Shown: in pieces, positions 1-10,204 of the stretch
How positions within the stretch are numbered: the stretch's first letter is position 1
Layout of the letters: the number at the start of each line of letters is the position of its first letter
Origin: Siphonodentalium dalli
Taxonomy: Eukaryota > Mollusca > Scaphopoda > Gadilida > Siphonodentaliidae
Length of the DNA stretch: 64,000 nt
Reading direction: 5' to 3'
Assembly (NCBI GenBank): GCA_032622095.1
Contig: CP136065.1
Span: 61,921,094-61,985,093, forward strand
Position numbers and translations under genes: made by a program
Notes under the pieces: model-generated
The model's input: only the letters and a program-made list of their open reading frames with translations
What the model was told of the DNA's origin: nothing
The model's database searches: none

Positions 1-223
1 TATTCTCAAACATAGGTTCGTAGAACATCGGAGATGTCGGCCGATCACTCGAGTCAAGGAGTGAATCAAGGGGGATTCCACCAGTTATAGTCCTATCTCT
101 GGCGTTTGTTATAACTTCCATGACCCACCGAACTGATTTCCATGTTTTATCAAGTTCAAGCTGTAGATTTGAAAGACACTCGACACGTTCTTTAGATTCT
201 GTCAGTTCTTTGTCATGGAATGC
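1..223 (-). CDS. ANKFN1: ANKFN1-like exon 18 of the visible set (partial)
   Basis: Acceptor TTTTCCAG precedes phase-0 codons reading AFHDKELTESKERVECL. The exon codes for residues 760-833 of the visible protein: a charged helix, then a conserved-looking Trp-containing segment (KTWKSVRWVMEVI) and a Ser/Pro stretch. It runs off the window edge, so its donor and the rest of the protein are missing. Confidence 0.9.
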
Positions 224-239
224 CTGGAAAATTGAAAAA

Positions 240-430
240 TTCATTTTAGCCTTATATTATACTGGGGACTAAATTTGAAAAAAATTGAAAGAAAATCAAT
301 ATTAATTGATAAGTGTTTCCAGCCTGGGGTCTTTGAAATATATTCATTATTTAATACCCAGGAAACTATCTGCCACTTGTTTAGGAAGAGATAGATCATC
401 TTTAACCTTTTCTTTACTAAATACTCATTA
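240..430. repeat. Duplicated intron segment, copy 1 (partner 17590-17780)
   Basis: CTTGTTTAGGAAGAGATAGA and the flanking 150 bp recur in the same order at 17.6-17.8 kb, ending in TTAACC. It lies directly upstream (gene sense) of exon 18. Confidence 0.75.
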
Positions 431-623
431 GTGTAAACATATTTTTATTTCCAAATCCAAACATAATACACATAATACACAAATGACATAAATTATACAA
501 CATATAAGAGATAATGTATGGAAATGAGGATCAGACAACAAGCCCGAGGGCTTATATGAAGTCTTCTCCCCTTTGGCGATATGCCCCTTCCCCATTATAC
601 AGAGAATGAAAAGAAATTTTGTG

Positions 624-640
624 CCCCCCCCCCCCCCCCC
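624..640. repeat. Poly-C tract, 17 nt
   Basis: Uninterrupted C run on the plus strand in the intron between exons 18 and 17. Confidence 0.95.
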
Positions 641-746
641 TGGCAGAGAGTAAAAGGGGATGGTTCCCCATCTGCCCCTGCTCCCCTGAATCCAACAACC
701 CTTGGAATAAAGCAATATGATATCATGTTGTCATAGCAACACTCAC

Positions 747-847
747 CTCTCGCTGTGCTTGTTGAGCATGACAGAGATCCATCTCAAGAATTGACGACAT
801 TCTTGAATATTTACAGTTGGTCCTCCGATAATATGTCGACATGTTGA
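747..847 (-). CDS. ANKFN1: ANKFN1-like exon 17
   Basis: The 101-bp exon lies between acceptor CTTTTTTCAG and donor GTGAGT. It starts by completing an Ile codon with exon 16 and ends in phase 0, joining exactly to AFHDKEL of exon 18. Residues 727-759 include SSILEMDLCHAQQAQRE, a probable helix. Confidence 0.9.
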
Positions 848-1284
848 CTGAAAAAAGGAATTCATTCATTATAAGTTACATGACTGAAGATAATCCAACA
901 GATAATTGACAAACTTAAATTAAAACCAAAAACTATCTCCATATTCTGAAGCAAAATAAATTCTATAATTTTTATCAACCTAATTTTAATCGGTAATTTA
1001 CGCAGTTTCTTTGATCAATCGAATATTTGTCAATAATGATAAAATGAAATGAAAATATTTTTATTTTAGACAGAAAATGATAAGATAAAATTTATAGATA
1101 ATTATGAAAAATAATATTCTCATTATGCAGCCAGTTGTTTATAAATCCAGGTTTGATCATATAGGATTTACTTCGAAAAAAGTTCCCAATGACACAGAAT
1201 GACATAATACCAATCTTTCATTTCATACTTTCACACTGGGCATCCCTTAAGAGTAAATGTAAGAGTAAATGAAATGATGGTACC

Positions 1285-1568
1285 ATATTTCATGACGGGA
1301 GCTGCTCTGGTGCAGCATTAAAGATCCTGTGAGAGTGCATTCTCTTATATATTGGGAGCCTCGCATAAATAAGAGAATGCGCTGGCTTACAATGTCAAGG
1401 TAAATATTGTTAGGCCAATTTATTCTCTTATATATGCGAGGCTCACTATGGGAGACTTCGTACATAAATTTATCTTGATCTTGTAAACCAGTGCATTCTA
1501 TTATATAAGAGAATGCACTGGCACAGGACGTTTAATGCTGCACCAGCGCAGCTCCCGTAATGAAAGGG
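1285..1568. repeat. TTAA-B MITE copy B1
   Basis: Palindromic blocks of the type ATATATAAGAGAATGCACTGG alternate with their complements. The right end is TCATTACGGGAGCTGCG-like in complement, followed by GGGTTAA with TTAA at 1569-1572. The left end is broken near TTTCATGACGGGAGCTGC. It lies in the intron between exons 17 and 16, 95 bp from exon 16. Confidence 0.75.
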
Positions 1569-1663
1569 TTAAGTGGAAATAAAAATAAACCTGACTTTTG
1601 TGGCCTTCCATATGATAGAAATGAAAGAAGATTTCGAACATTTAAAGAAATGAGAATACTTAC

Positions 1664-1971
1664 TCATCTCGAACACTTTGACAGGTATAAGCTGGTGATC
1701 ACTATGATCCAACAAATCGTCGCTCTGTCCCGGCGCAATGAACACATCATCAACTGGAGGAAGCAACAGAAGAAACGATATATCTGAGCTCAGTTCAACA
1801 ACTTCGATGTCGTAGAATCTGTGTTTTGATGACTGATCCCAGGCGATACCCAGATGCTCAAATAATTTCTCACTCGCTGTTTTTATTGAACTCTGAAATT
1901 CTGTCTGTTTTGTCTTTCGTGAGAGGAATGGATTATTTGAAGCAACACTCTTGATCCATTGCCATTCTTCA
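1664..1971 (-). CDS. ANKFN1: ANKFN1-like exon 16
   Basis: This is the longest exon (308 bp; residues 624-725). I chose the acceptor TTTCTTGCAG at 1972 because it alone gives the one base needed to complete the Ser codon left by exon 15; the open frame continues upstream to 2063 but those bases are out of phase with exon 15. It reads EEWQWIKSV, then a long segment ending in PVKVFEM. Donor GTAAGT follows one base of the next codon. The segment ELSSDISFLLLLPPVDDVF looks like a beta-rich part of the conserved C-terminal block. Confidence 0.9.
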
Positions 1972-2351
1972 CTGCAAGAAATATGAACAAATGATATATT
2001 TTTAGAGTTAAGTAACCCAATCACTGCTGAATATTTTCTGCCATTTATTTCTATGAAGTACACGTCAAAATGGTCTATTACTCATTTGTAGTGATGTTCA
2101 TAAAATATGTGCAGATGAGAGACAGAAAAACTTGTCTTTTGAGATGATAAGTACAATACACAGTATTACAATAGATGTTTATGATTTGTATCATATTGTG
2201 GCCAATAATAGAAAGGTTAAAATTTCCATGGTTAATAAGTTTAAATATTAAGATAAATGTCTAGAGAATATTTCTAAATGGAGATTCTAAGTTAACATGG
2301 AGAGAGAATTCCAGGACAAAAAGCTACAACAGGAAGCTATGCAAGAATATA

Positions 2352-2560
2352 CAGTAATGCCCTAAATAATCATCTCCTTACCACAGCAGAATTATGGGCT
2401 TTTTTTCAGGATTTAGTTGGAAATATGGCTTGTTGCCATTCATCGGAAACCACTCACAGAGCGTTCCGATGAATGGCAACAACCATATTTCCGACTAAAT
2501 CCGGAAAAATTACCCATAATCCTGCTGTGGTTAATGAGTCGATTATTTAGGGCATTACTG
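2352..2560. mobile_element. TA-A palindromic MITE, copy A1
   Basis: A near-perfect palindrome of 209 bp starts CAGTAATGCCCTAAATAATC and ends with its complement, flanked by TA at 2350-2351 and 2561-2562. TA target and terminal inverted repeats suggest a Tc1/mariner-type MITE. There is no coding capacity. Confidence 0.88.
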
Positions 2561-2678
2561 TAAGTTGAACAGCATTTACAAATAGTCACTAGGTGTCCCT
2601 CTTTATAATATTTTGTTACAAATTTTATTTAACATATGCTGAAATTTCATAACAAAATGATTCTGAATAATAACTTAC

Positions 2679-2845
2679 CTTGAAACATTTGGGCAGTCTC
2701 TGATTTTGACGTAAGGAAGAACGTTTGGGCATCGTTTAGGAACGAGTAGGCTGATGAGATCTACGGAACATTGCAGCTTCACATATCCGATATACAGGCC
2801 GCGAGCCAGTGGAATAGTGCTGGACTGATGATGTAAAATCATGTC
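2679..2845 (-). CDS. ANKFN1: ANKFN1-like exon 15
   Basis: The 167-bp exon starts in phase 0 after acceptor GCATTACAG and ends with two bases before donor GTAAGT. Residues 568-622 contain GLYIGYVKLQCSVDLISLLV and PNVLPYVKIRD, both typical of the ANKFN1 C-terminal block. Confidence 0.92.
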
Positions 2846-3404
2846 CTGTAATGCAGAAACATAGAATCATTGCAGACATATCTGATATACAGGTTACGAG
2901 ACAGTGGAATATTAATGTTTCGAAATAAAGCGCTGTTTAGTGTTTTGATTGACGTGTGACAATGCCCACATGTGTTAATAACAATGGCCATAATCCATAA
3001 ATAGAATAGCTAAAACGTCTTTTCGGTGGATAAATAAGCTTCTTAGAATATTTTCTTATTCTGGTTTCAGTGAATCAATGCCTTTTTTCTGAAATACATT
3101 CTTAATTGCAACGTCAAGAATTTTGATTTCGCGCATGTTGTTTTCATTCGGACTTGATTTCTCCATCACTTCTGCTTTCCATAATACTTATATTTAGTAA
3201 CAATGGGTGGGGATTGTGAATATGTGACAAAGTGATAATAATTATTAAGTAATTTCAATGAATCAATTCCTCTCATTTGAAATAATTTATTCCACGGTAG
3301 TCCCTAGACCATAAGTTGATTGAAATGAAACATGGTCTAGTTTTAACAAGACTGTATTTTTGGTCATTCATTGTTTGCCGTTAATGTTTGATTATTTCAC
3401 CTAC

Positions 3405-3626
3405 CATGATGGAATGGATGACTGGATCCGACGACGGATCAGTGATGTCCTGAGAACAGAGTGAATTCCTCTTGGTCAGTTTCTCGATTGCCGTCCATTT
3501 CCCAGATGCAAGATTCACATGCTTCATCTCTTTAACATAATTAACAGTGACCAGCACGATACTGCCATTCGGGTCCTTCAATGGCTTATGATAAAACTGA
3601 CCTAGGTCCTGCAGGCCGAGGGCTTG
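3405..3626 (-). CDS. ANKFN1: ANKFN1-like exon 14
   Basis: The 222-bp exon is phase 0 at both ends: acceptor ATATTAACAG, donor GTAGGT. Residues 494-567 contain QALGLQDLGQFYHKPLKDPN and SIVLVTVNYV, one of the best conserved blocks of the family, then a Ser/Asp-rich loop (SQDITDPSSDPVIHS). Confidence 0.93.
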
Positions 3627-3949
3627 CTGTTAATATAAAACAGAAAAAATTTAACTAAGCTTTATAAATTTTAAATATAGTGGTATATCTCTCAATTGAA
3701 CTACTACTCTAGTATCTGAAAAAATCATGAAACTGTTTATAAAAAATTAACAAACTTTCATAAAATTATGTAAAATATTATCAAGCTAGCATCTGGACAA
3801 CTTTTCAAATGAATGGAAAGATGGACAGTATGAATACTTTTCATTTGTATAATTCCTGAATTTTTTATTTTTTTTGGGCTGAGCCAAAAAGATTTTTTCA
3901 AAAAAGTTTACAAGTGACAACAATAGATGAGTGCTCTAGCATCACAATT

Positions 3950-4167
3950 AATTCCTTCTATTGTGACTGGATTCTCCCACTCAGTCATAAACGTATGCAT
4001 TGGAAGGGTCTATTATTCATCTGGAGGATGTCCAGGTAATAAAAGCAAACGGCAGATAACAGAAAGTACAGTAGGAATTGTATTCATTGGTGGGAAATTT
4101 TCAGATAATAAGTTGTTTGTTGATCATATTATCTGAACATTTCCTAAAGGATAACTACTCATAAGGG
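3950..4167. mobile_element. TTAA-D element copy D1, damaged left end
   Basis: The internal motifs ATTGGAAGGGTCTATTATTC, CAGATAATAAG and ATCTGAACATTTCCT match the other D copies. The right end is CTCATAAGGG followed by TTAA at 4168-4171. The left CCCTTTC end is not preserved. Confidence 0.6.
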
Positions 4168-4328
4168 TTAATCAGTCACTTCGAAAATATCCGGTATTTC
4201 TGGACAATGGTGCTTTTTAAAAAAAACAAATAAGCCATTGTGTCTCGGGGACAAGCCTAGAGTTTTTAATTGGGAGAAGTAACTTCTCCTTATTACTCTC
4301 TATCATCACCTTTCTGTGATTCAATATA

Positions 4329-4501
4329 CAGTAATGCCCTAAATAATCGACTCCTTATCCACAGCAGAATTATGGGTAATTTTTCAGGATTTAGTTGGAA
4401 ATATGGCTTGTGAGAGTTTTCCGATGAATGGCAACAAGCCATATTTCCGATTACCCATAATTCTGCTGTGGTTAAGGAGTCGATTATTTAGGGCATTACT
4501 G
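4329..4501. mobile_element. TA-A MITE copy A2, internally deleted
   Basis: Both TIR ends and TA flanks are intact (4327-4328, 4502-4503). One palindrome arm lacks about 35 bp near the centre. Confidence 0.85.
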
Positions 4502-4745
4502 TACTTCAAGTAAAAATATGCAATGCAAAAGCCGATTTATTTTACAATTATAATGAAGAAAGACACCATTATAATCAGTAAATACACTTAAAATATGCTG
4601 TTTTGAAATATGCATACTGGTATATGCAAGAGGTCTCCCTAGGACAAAAAAAAGGGAAAAGGGACACACTTCAGGGAGAAGATGTACGGTCTGCCAAGTC
4701 GCCCTCTTAGCTGATCCCTATAATGTGTCTATGAACTTATCTTAC

Positions 4746-4859
4746 CTGCATCGTGAGAGCAGCTTGCAGGAATCGACACCGGAATTGCATTGACCCTGTT
4801 AAATTTTTATTGGATATATCCTGTTTTAGCACTTTAGCATCCTCCCATGTATTAGCGAT
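4746..4859 (-). CDS. ANKFN1: ANKFN1-like exon 13
   Basis: The 114-bp exon is phase 0 at both ends (acceptor TTCTCTTACAG, donor GTAAGA). Residues 456-493 read IANTWEDAKVLKQ and then end in RCRFLQAALTMQ, which joins to QALGLQ of exon 14. Confidence 0.93.
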
Positions 4860-4961
4860 CTGTAAGAGAAGGAGACAACATTAGAGAAATGATAACATCA
4901 CAGAGAATCACATCACAAGACTAGTGTGCTGTGTGGAAGTAGAGTTATCCCTCTTCCAATA

Positions 4962-5139
4962 CAGTAATGCCCTAATTAATTGACTCCTTAACCACAGCAG
5001 AATTATGGGTAATTTTTCAGGATTTAGTCGGTAATATGGCTTTCCGATGAATGGCAACAAGCCATATTACCGAATAAATCCTGAAAAATTACCAATATTT
5101 CTGCTGTGGTTAAGGAGTTGATTAATTAGAGCATTACTG
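4962..5139. mobile_element. TA-A MITE copy A3
   Basis: Terminal inverted repeats with TA at 4960-4961 and 5140-5141. It is slightly diverged (CCTAATTAATTGAC variant) and shortened at the centre. Confidence 0.85.
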
Positions 5140-5255
5140 TACATCTATAATGGTCTGTTGAGAAGACTATGAATAAATCCATGCGTTTCATTAAGTTGAA
5201 GTAGATAATATTGAATTCTCTTTTTGAGAATGTAACCTTCAAATTTGGAGCTTAA

Positions 5256-5650
5256 CCCTGCCATGGCTGGACTGGAGCTTCTTGAAATTTGGTGAAAACC
5301 CTGTGGCAACGCATTCTCTTATATAAGCTCGCCCCCTTAGGGAGCCTCCCATATAGCAATGCCCTAAATAATCGACTCCTTAACCACAGCAGAATTATGG
5401 GTAACTTTTCAGGATTTAGTCAGAAATATGGCTTGTTGCCATTCACCGGAAAGCTCTCACAGAGCTTTCCGATGAATGGCAACAAGCCATATTTCCGACT
5501 AAATCCTGAAAAGTTACCCATAATTCTGCTGTGGTTAAGGAGTCGATTATTTAGGGCATTACTGTATATAAGGGAATACATGGACCTAACAATAATGCAC
5601 TGGCACAGGATATCTAACGAGGCACCAGCACAGCTCCTGTCATGAAAGGG
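5256..5650. mobile_element. TTAA-B MITE copy B2, hosting a TA-A insertion
   Basis: It is flanked by TTAA at 5252-5255 and 5651-5654, starting CCCTGCCATGG and ending CATGAAAGGG. Its central ATATATAAG motif is split at TA by TA-A copy A4 (5356-5564). Without that insertion it is about 184 bp. Confidence 0.85.
5356..5564. mobile_element. TA-A MITE copy A4, nested in B2
   Basis: The full 209-bp palindrome has TA on both sides (5354-5355, 5565-5566). The left terminus starts GCAATGCC instead of CAGTAATGCC. It interrupts a TTAA-B element, so it is the younger of the two. Confidence 0.87.
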
Positions 5651-5715
5651 TTAAGAAGCTATGAATTTTTTGCACTACTCAATAACTATTTTAACTGATA
5701 TACTACAGTCCTCTA

Positions 5716-5850
5716 CAGTAATGCCCTAATTAATCGCCTCTCAGTGAGAGCTTTCCGATGAATGGCAACAAGCCATATTTCCGACTAAATCCTGAAAAGT
5801 TACCCATAATTCTTCTGTGGTTAAGGAGTCGATTACTTAGGGCATTACTG
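5716..5850. mobile_element. TA-A MITE copy A5, one arm mostly deleted
   Basis: TA flanks are at 5714-5715 and 5851-5852. The left arm ends after about 24 bp and joins the centre, giving 135 bp. Confidence 0.82.
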
Positions 5851-5907
5851 TATATTCCCCTAAATTAAAGTCAGTAACAAATGGTTAATACAAGGTTAAT
5901 ATTTTAC

Positions 5908-6043
5908 CTTCATCATCCAATGAAATTCATTGTGAATTGTTGGATTATTGAAGCTCTCGTCAACTTCCACCGTTGGCAGCCTCTCCTCCGACGTGACCAG
6001 CACTTTATCTTCGTTGTAGAGAAGAGTGGACAAATAGACTCCC
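5908..6043 (-). CDS. ANKFN1: ANKFN1-like exon 12
   Basis: The 136-bp exon has acceptor TTTTTTTAACAG and donor GTAAAA. Its first base completes an Arg codon with exon 11, giving K-R-G-V-Y-L. Residues 411-455 contain GVYLSTLLYNEDKVLV, a conserved block of the family, and end HNEFHWMMK in phase 0. Confidence 0.93.
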
Positions 6044-6509
6044 CTGTTAAAAAAAATATATTATTAAAACACTTATTCTCTGAATCTCCAGTGATATGAT
6101 GAGAATCCAAAGAATGTACAGTAACTGTCTACTGTCTACTGTAACAGCACTGTCACTGATTTGTCACAAACAATAACTCTAAAATGCATACAATGTTGAT
6201 TATGATCCGATACGGGGGACATGTTTTTTTCAGCAGCAATGGCTGTAATCAAGACACTCACTGAACATTATTTTCTTGTTTCTTAAAAACAAAATAAAGC
6301 ATTCCTTGTAACACTTTGCATAATACATTGGCCCAGGCCCCAAGCTAGAAGGCTTATTGATGTTATAAATAAATTGATATTTGAAAATTAACAAGTGTTT
6401 ATGTTTTTCTCTCCACTTCTCCATATTTTGGGCTGAAATCTCCCTAAAATTTCCAGATGGAGAAGTCACTTCTCCCTGTTTTCAACCCCTAGCTTGGACC
6501 CTGCATTGG

Positions 6510-6656
6510 CCTAAAAATATTTACCTTGACCTTTGTAAGCCAATACATTCTCTTATATATGAAAGCTCGATCCCTATGAGAGCCTCGCATATATAAGAGA
6601 ATGCACTGGCACAGGATCTTTAATGTCGCACCAGTGCAGCAGCATCATGAAAAAGT
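6510..6656. repeat. TTAA-B MITE copy B3, truncated
   Basis: Typical ATATATAAGAGAATGCACTGG blocks and an end CATCATGAAAAAG followed by TTAA (6657-6660). The left third is missing. It lies 25 bp from exon 11. Confidence 0.7.
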
Positions 6657-6685
6657 TAATAGCAAAAATTCAAATAGGAACTGAC

Positions 6686-6779
6686 CTTTTGAGGTTTTTC
6701 TGGAGTTTGGAACCCCAGGTGAACAAGGTTTTGAGACTCTTTCTTTTCCGCTGCAACGCTGCACCCGGCATGTCCATAT
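6686..6779 (-). CDS. ANKFN1: ANKFN1-like exon 11
   Basis: The 94-bp exon has acceptor TTATCCATAG and donor GTCAGT, with both ends inside codons that join correctly. Residues 380-409 read MDMPGAALQRKRKSLKTLF and then a Lys-rich stretch, a basic segment between the FN3 domain and the C-terminal block. Confidence 0.9.
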
Positions 6780-6871
6780 CTATGGATAAAAATAACATAA
6801 CATGATAATATTTTTATTATTGAAATATTGGTTAACAATTGACTCTGACTGAAGATCTAAAGGGTGTTTAA

Positions 6872-7985
6872 CCCTTTCTTTACTGAATGGAATCTCCCAT
6901 TAAGTGATCAAAGTATACATTGGAATGGTCTATTATTCAGCAGGAGGGACATTCAGGCAATACAAGCATAACATACGAAAAATAATCTAACTGCAGAAGG
7001 ATTCCTTATCAATGGTAGGAAATGGCCGTTTTATTATACGCCTTTTGAAAAAAAGGCCGTATTATAGTATTGGTCTGTCCGTCCGGGCATCCGTTAACCT
7101 GTTGTCCGGATGATAACTTTAGTTAGAGTGAACCAAAATTAGTAAAATTTGGTATGTGGGTTTATTAGCCGAAAAGTAAGTTCAAGTTCGAATTTGGGTT
7201 CCACCCGCCAATTGTCACCGGAGTTATGCCCCTTATTTAACGTTTTTTGACTTAGAAAATCCTTGAAATTTGTTGTCCGGATGATAACTTTAGTATAGTT
7301 TATCGGTATGAATCCAAATTTGGTATATTACTTTCTCCCACCAAAACACAGGTCAAGTTCGAACTTGGGTTCTGTCCGACCATTTTTGGCAGAGTTATGC
7401 CCCTTTTTCGACTCAGAAAATTCAGTTTTTCTTATGTTTTTTGGTTTCTGGATGATAACTCGATTTTGAAATGTTTATACGCAAAACCTGTGGATTACAT
7501 ATATCAAAATACAGCTCAAGTCCGAATTTCGTTTTAATCCGATAATTTTTGCGAGAGTTATGGCCCCTTTTTTGACGTAATTGACTTAGAAAATCCCTGA
7601 AATTTGTTGTCCGGATGATAACTTTAACTAGAGTGAACCGATTTCAATCAAATTTGGTATGTGGGTTTATTAGGAGCTCAAGTTCGAATTTGGGTTCCGT
7701 CCGCCAATTTTCACCGGAGTTGTGCCCTTTATTTGACGTAATTTGACTTAGAAAATCCCTGAAATTTGTTGTCCGGATGATAACTTTACTAGAGCTTATC
7801 GGATTCAATGATAATTTGGTATATTACTTTCTCCCACCAAAACACAGGTCAAGTTCAAATTTGAGTTCCGTCCGCCAATTTTTACCAGAGATATGCCCCT
7901 TTTTTCCCCAGAGAGGGCGTATTTTGCACGCCCAGCGTAGCTCTTGTTGAACTAATTATCTGAGCCTTTCCAAATTGACTGTTTG
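6872..7985. mobile_element. TTAA-D element copy D2, split by repeat G
   Basis: TTAA (6868-6871) is followed by CCCTTTCTTTACTGAATGG, then D-type sequence up to about 7020. D-type sequence resumes at about 7950 (GAACTAATTATCTGAGC). The intervening 0.9 kb is repeat G. The right terminus is degraded. Confidence 0.55.
7031..7950. repeat. Repeat G: GGATGATAACTTTA-type tandem repeat element
   Basis: The ends are related to GGGCGTATTATAG and GGGCGTATTTTGCACGCCCAG. Inside, blocks of about 170 bp recur at least four times, each with TTGTTGTCCGGATGATAACT, AAATTTGGTAT, AAGTTCGAATTTGGGTTCC, GGAGTTATGCCCC and GACTTAGAAAATCC. I see no open frame. The class is unknown to me. Confidence 0.7.
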
Positions 7986-8194
7986 GCAATGAGTATTTTG
8001 TAAATAAAGAAAATAAATTTAGTAGCATTTCCATCACATTTCAAGATTACAAAGCTTTTCTTGCCTTGGCCCATAAAGGAACCAGTCATCAATTCAACCA
8101 ATGATTAGTTACTTATACAACAACTAGGGAATTACTCTGAATAAAAACTTTAACAAAAACAAAACAAAAAACAGTTAGATGACCTTGACCATAC

Positions 8195-8308
8195 CTTTGA
8201 TTTCTGCAGAAGTTGGATGCCTCATTGTTCGGATCTGTTTGAAGATCTGCTCCAATGATTCGAGCTTCCCAGTAAGTCTGTGCTCCTTCCCTTCCAAATC
8301 CCGCCAAT
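8195..8308 (-). CDS. ANKFN1: ANKFN1-like exon 10
   Basis: The 114-bp exon has acceptor GAATTTCAG and donor GTATGG. Residues 342-378 read WRDLEGKEHRLTGKLESLEQ followed by IFKQIRTMRHPTSAEIK. It directly follows the FN3 domain and is predicted helical. A different frame is also open here but does not fit the neighbouring exon phases. Confidence 0.9.
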
Positions 8309-8457
8309 CTGAAATTCACAATAGTAATGTTCAGGCATGATTTTTTAAAGGGACCCAAGGCACTCAGTGGATAAATGTGCAAAAAATATAAAAGTCTGTA
8401 AAAAAATCACCACCACGAACATGGAGAAATAGATCAAATTTGTTTTCATTACATGTA

Positions 8458-8578
8458 CAGTAATGCTCTAAATAATCGACCCCTTAACCACAACAGAATT
8501 ATGGGTAATTTTTCAGGATTTAGTCGGAAATATGGCTTGTTGCCATTCATCGGAAAGCCCTCACAGAGGGCATTAGTG
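8458..8578. mobile_element. TA-A MITE copy A6, half copy with long flanking duplication
   Basis: The left arm is complete, the right arm is deleted except its last 12 or so bases, and TA is present at both ends. A 26-bp direct repeat (8432-8457 and 8581-8606) flanks it, much longer than the usual TA. Confidence 0.75.
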
Positions 8579-8804
8579 TAGATCAAATTTGTTTTCATTA
8601 CATGTATATTGATGTTACAGTTCTCCAATAACGAAATTACGCATGCCGAATCCATTTTTCTAGCAACCCAAGTTTGAAATTTGAATTTATCGAATCTAAA
8701 ACGTTTATTATCAAAGTAATCAGGTTCTTTGATCTTGGCTAATAATGTATAGAGCTTCTTAAAACATGTTAGAACCATATAAAACAAAATACTAGTATGT
8801 TTAA

Positions 8805-9449
8805 CCCTTCCATAATGGAAGCTGCTCTGGTGCAGCATTAACCCTTTCAGTGCCAGGTCCGATTTTTGTATCAACCCATATACCCTGTGCCAATGCATTC
8901 TCTTATATATGCGAGTCGACCATAGATCGCCTCGCATATATAAGAGAATGCATTGGCCTAACAATTTTTCATCATTTGTTATTATTTTTTACAATTTTAA
9001 TAATTTTTTATTATATTCTTTAATTCCTTAATAGACTTATTTTGTAGGTTTAGTACCAGGGAATCTTAAGTTTTTCATGGGCATCAAAATTATTACTGTG
9101 AATACTTGGTGATAGTTTTAAGTTATAACATGCCCCTAAGGTTTTATCCAGTTTGTTTTTAAATTCGCTATAGCATGCTTAAGCATACCCCAAAAAAATC
9201 TATAAAAAATGTTTTTTATTTTTTTAGGGCCGATTTTACAGACCGTAAATTAGGGCTGATGAGATCGGCTCCTGGCACTGAAAGGGTTAAAGATCCTGTG
9301 CAAGTGCATTCTCTTATATATGCGAGGTCACAGTAAATATTGTTAGGCCAAAGTATTCTCTTATATCCCTATCGGAGACTCGCATATATAAGAGAATGCA
9401 TTGGCACAGGGTTTTCACAAAATTTCAGGAAGCTCCAGTCATGGAAGGG
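8805..9449. mobile_element. TTAA-B MITE copy carrying a TTAA-C insertion
   Basis: It is flanked by TTAA at 8801-8804 and 9450-9453, starting CCCTTCCATAATGG and ending CATGGAAGGG. The B-type sequence GCAGCATTAAAGATCCTGTG is split at its internal TTAA by TTAA-C (8842-9286). It ends 31 bp from the donor of exon 9. Confidence 0.88.
8842..9286. mobile_element. TTAA-C element copy 1, 445 bp, nested in TTAA-B
   Basis: The ends are CCCTTTCAGTGCCAGG and its complement CCTGGCACTGAAAGGG, with TTAA at 8838-8841 and 9287-9290. The inside has a B-like hairpin (GCATATATAAGAGAATGC), an AT-rich part and a conserved 3' half (GCTTAAGCATACCCC). It is non-coding and piggyBac-like by TTAA target and CCC start. 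Confidence 0.9.
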
Positions 9450-9480
9450 TTAACTGATAACTGATTTGACCACAACTTAC

Positions 9481-9669
9481 TAGATGGGACAGCATATAGT
9501 GGATTGGATGCAGCATACGGCCCGATGCCCTTCATGTTAACCGCTGCTACTCGAATGTAGTACTTTGTGCCGTTCTTTAGATTCTGAATCTCAGTCTCCA
9601 TATAGCGGACGTCATCTATGATTGTCTTACCAGCAAGAGACACAAAATCCTCTGATAGACTCCACTCCA
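9481..9669 (-). CDS. ANKFN1: ANKFN1-like exon 9, FN3 domain second half
   Basis: The 189-bp exon has acceptor TTATTTTTCAG and donor GTAAGT. Residues 279-340 hold the FN3 strands C' to G: EWSLSEDFVSLAG, then LKNGTKYYIRVAAVNMKGIG, then PYAASNPLYAVPS. The Tyr-x-Ile-Arg-Val-Ala-Ala-Val-Asn motif and the following Gly-x-Gly are classic FN3 F-G features. Confidence 0.94.
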
Positions 9670-9767
9670 CTGAAAAATAATAATTATTTATTACATGTTC
9701 ATTGATGGGATATCTCAGTTAGATAATCGTCATTCTCCTATGCACTGGGCTCAAGGAAGAAATGAAA

Positions 9768-10170
9768 ATATGATGCCTACATTTGCAGAATGAGGTCCCC
9801 AGAGGGTGAATTTAGTGATGGTAGCATCACAAAATTCACCATCTTGGGACCTCATTCTGATTAGGCATCATCTTATCTGGAAAATATCTTTATTATCAAA
9901 TTAAAAAGTTCTATAGTATTTTTAGAAACTTCTTTAGAATTATCTTTTTCTTCTTTAGTTTAATTAGTGTTAGTATATCCCTAAATTTGCAGATGGCACA
10001 GTGCACAATCAAGGTGCTCAATGTTTGTACATCACCATCTTCACCATCTGGGAACTTAAATCTGTGTTTAGATCTCCCATAGCAGATCATTCAGAATGAG
10101 GTCTGCAGAGTATGAGTGCTGTGCGGGGTATTGTCAATAAATTCACCCTCTGGGGTCCTCATTCTGAAAA
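9768..10170. mobile_element. IR-E foldback element copy E1
   Basis: Starts near TTTGCAGAATGAGGTCCC and ends with its complement near ATTCTGAAAATGTCAGG. Each terminal arm is itself an inverted repeat (GAGGGTGAATTTAGTGATG with its complement). It is non-coding and ends 35 bp from exon 8. Confidence 0.8.
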
Positions 10171-10204
10171 TGTCAGGTGCATATTTTCAGGCTTATTTAC
10201 ATAC

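Noticed and set aside
1569-2063. Longer version of exon 16 starting at 2063
   Set aside because: Only the acceptor at 1972 completes the codon left by exon 15; the upstream extension is out of phase.
8449-8964. 171-residue minus-strand frame
   Set aside because: Runs through TA-A, TTAA-B and TTAA-C repeat sequence; its parts recur in other repeat copies.
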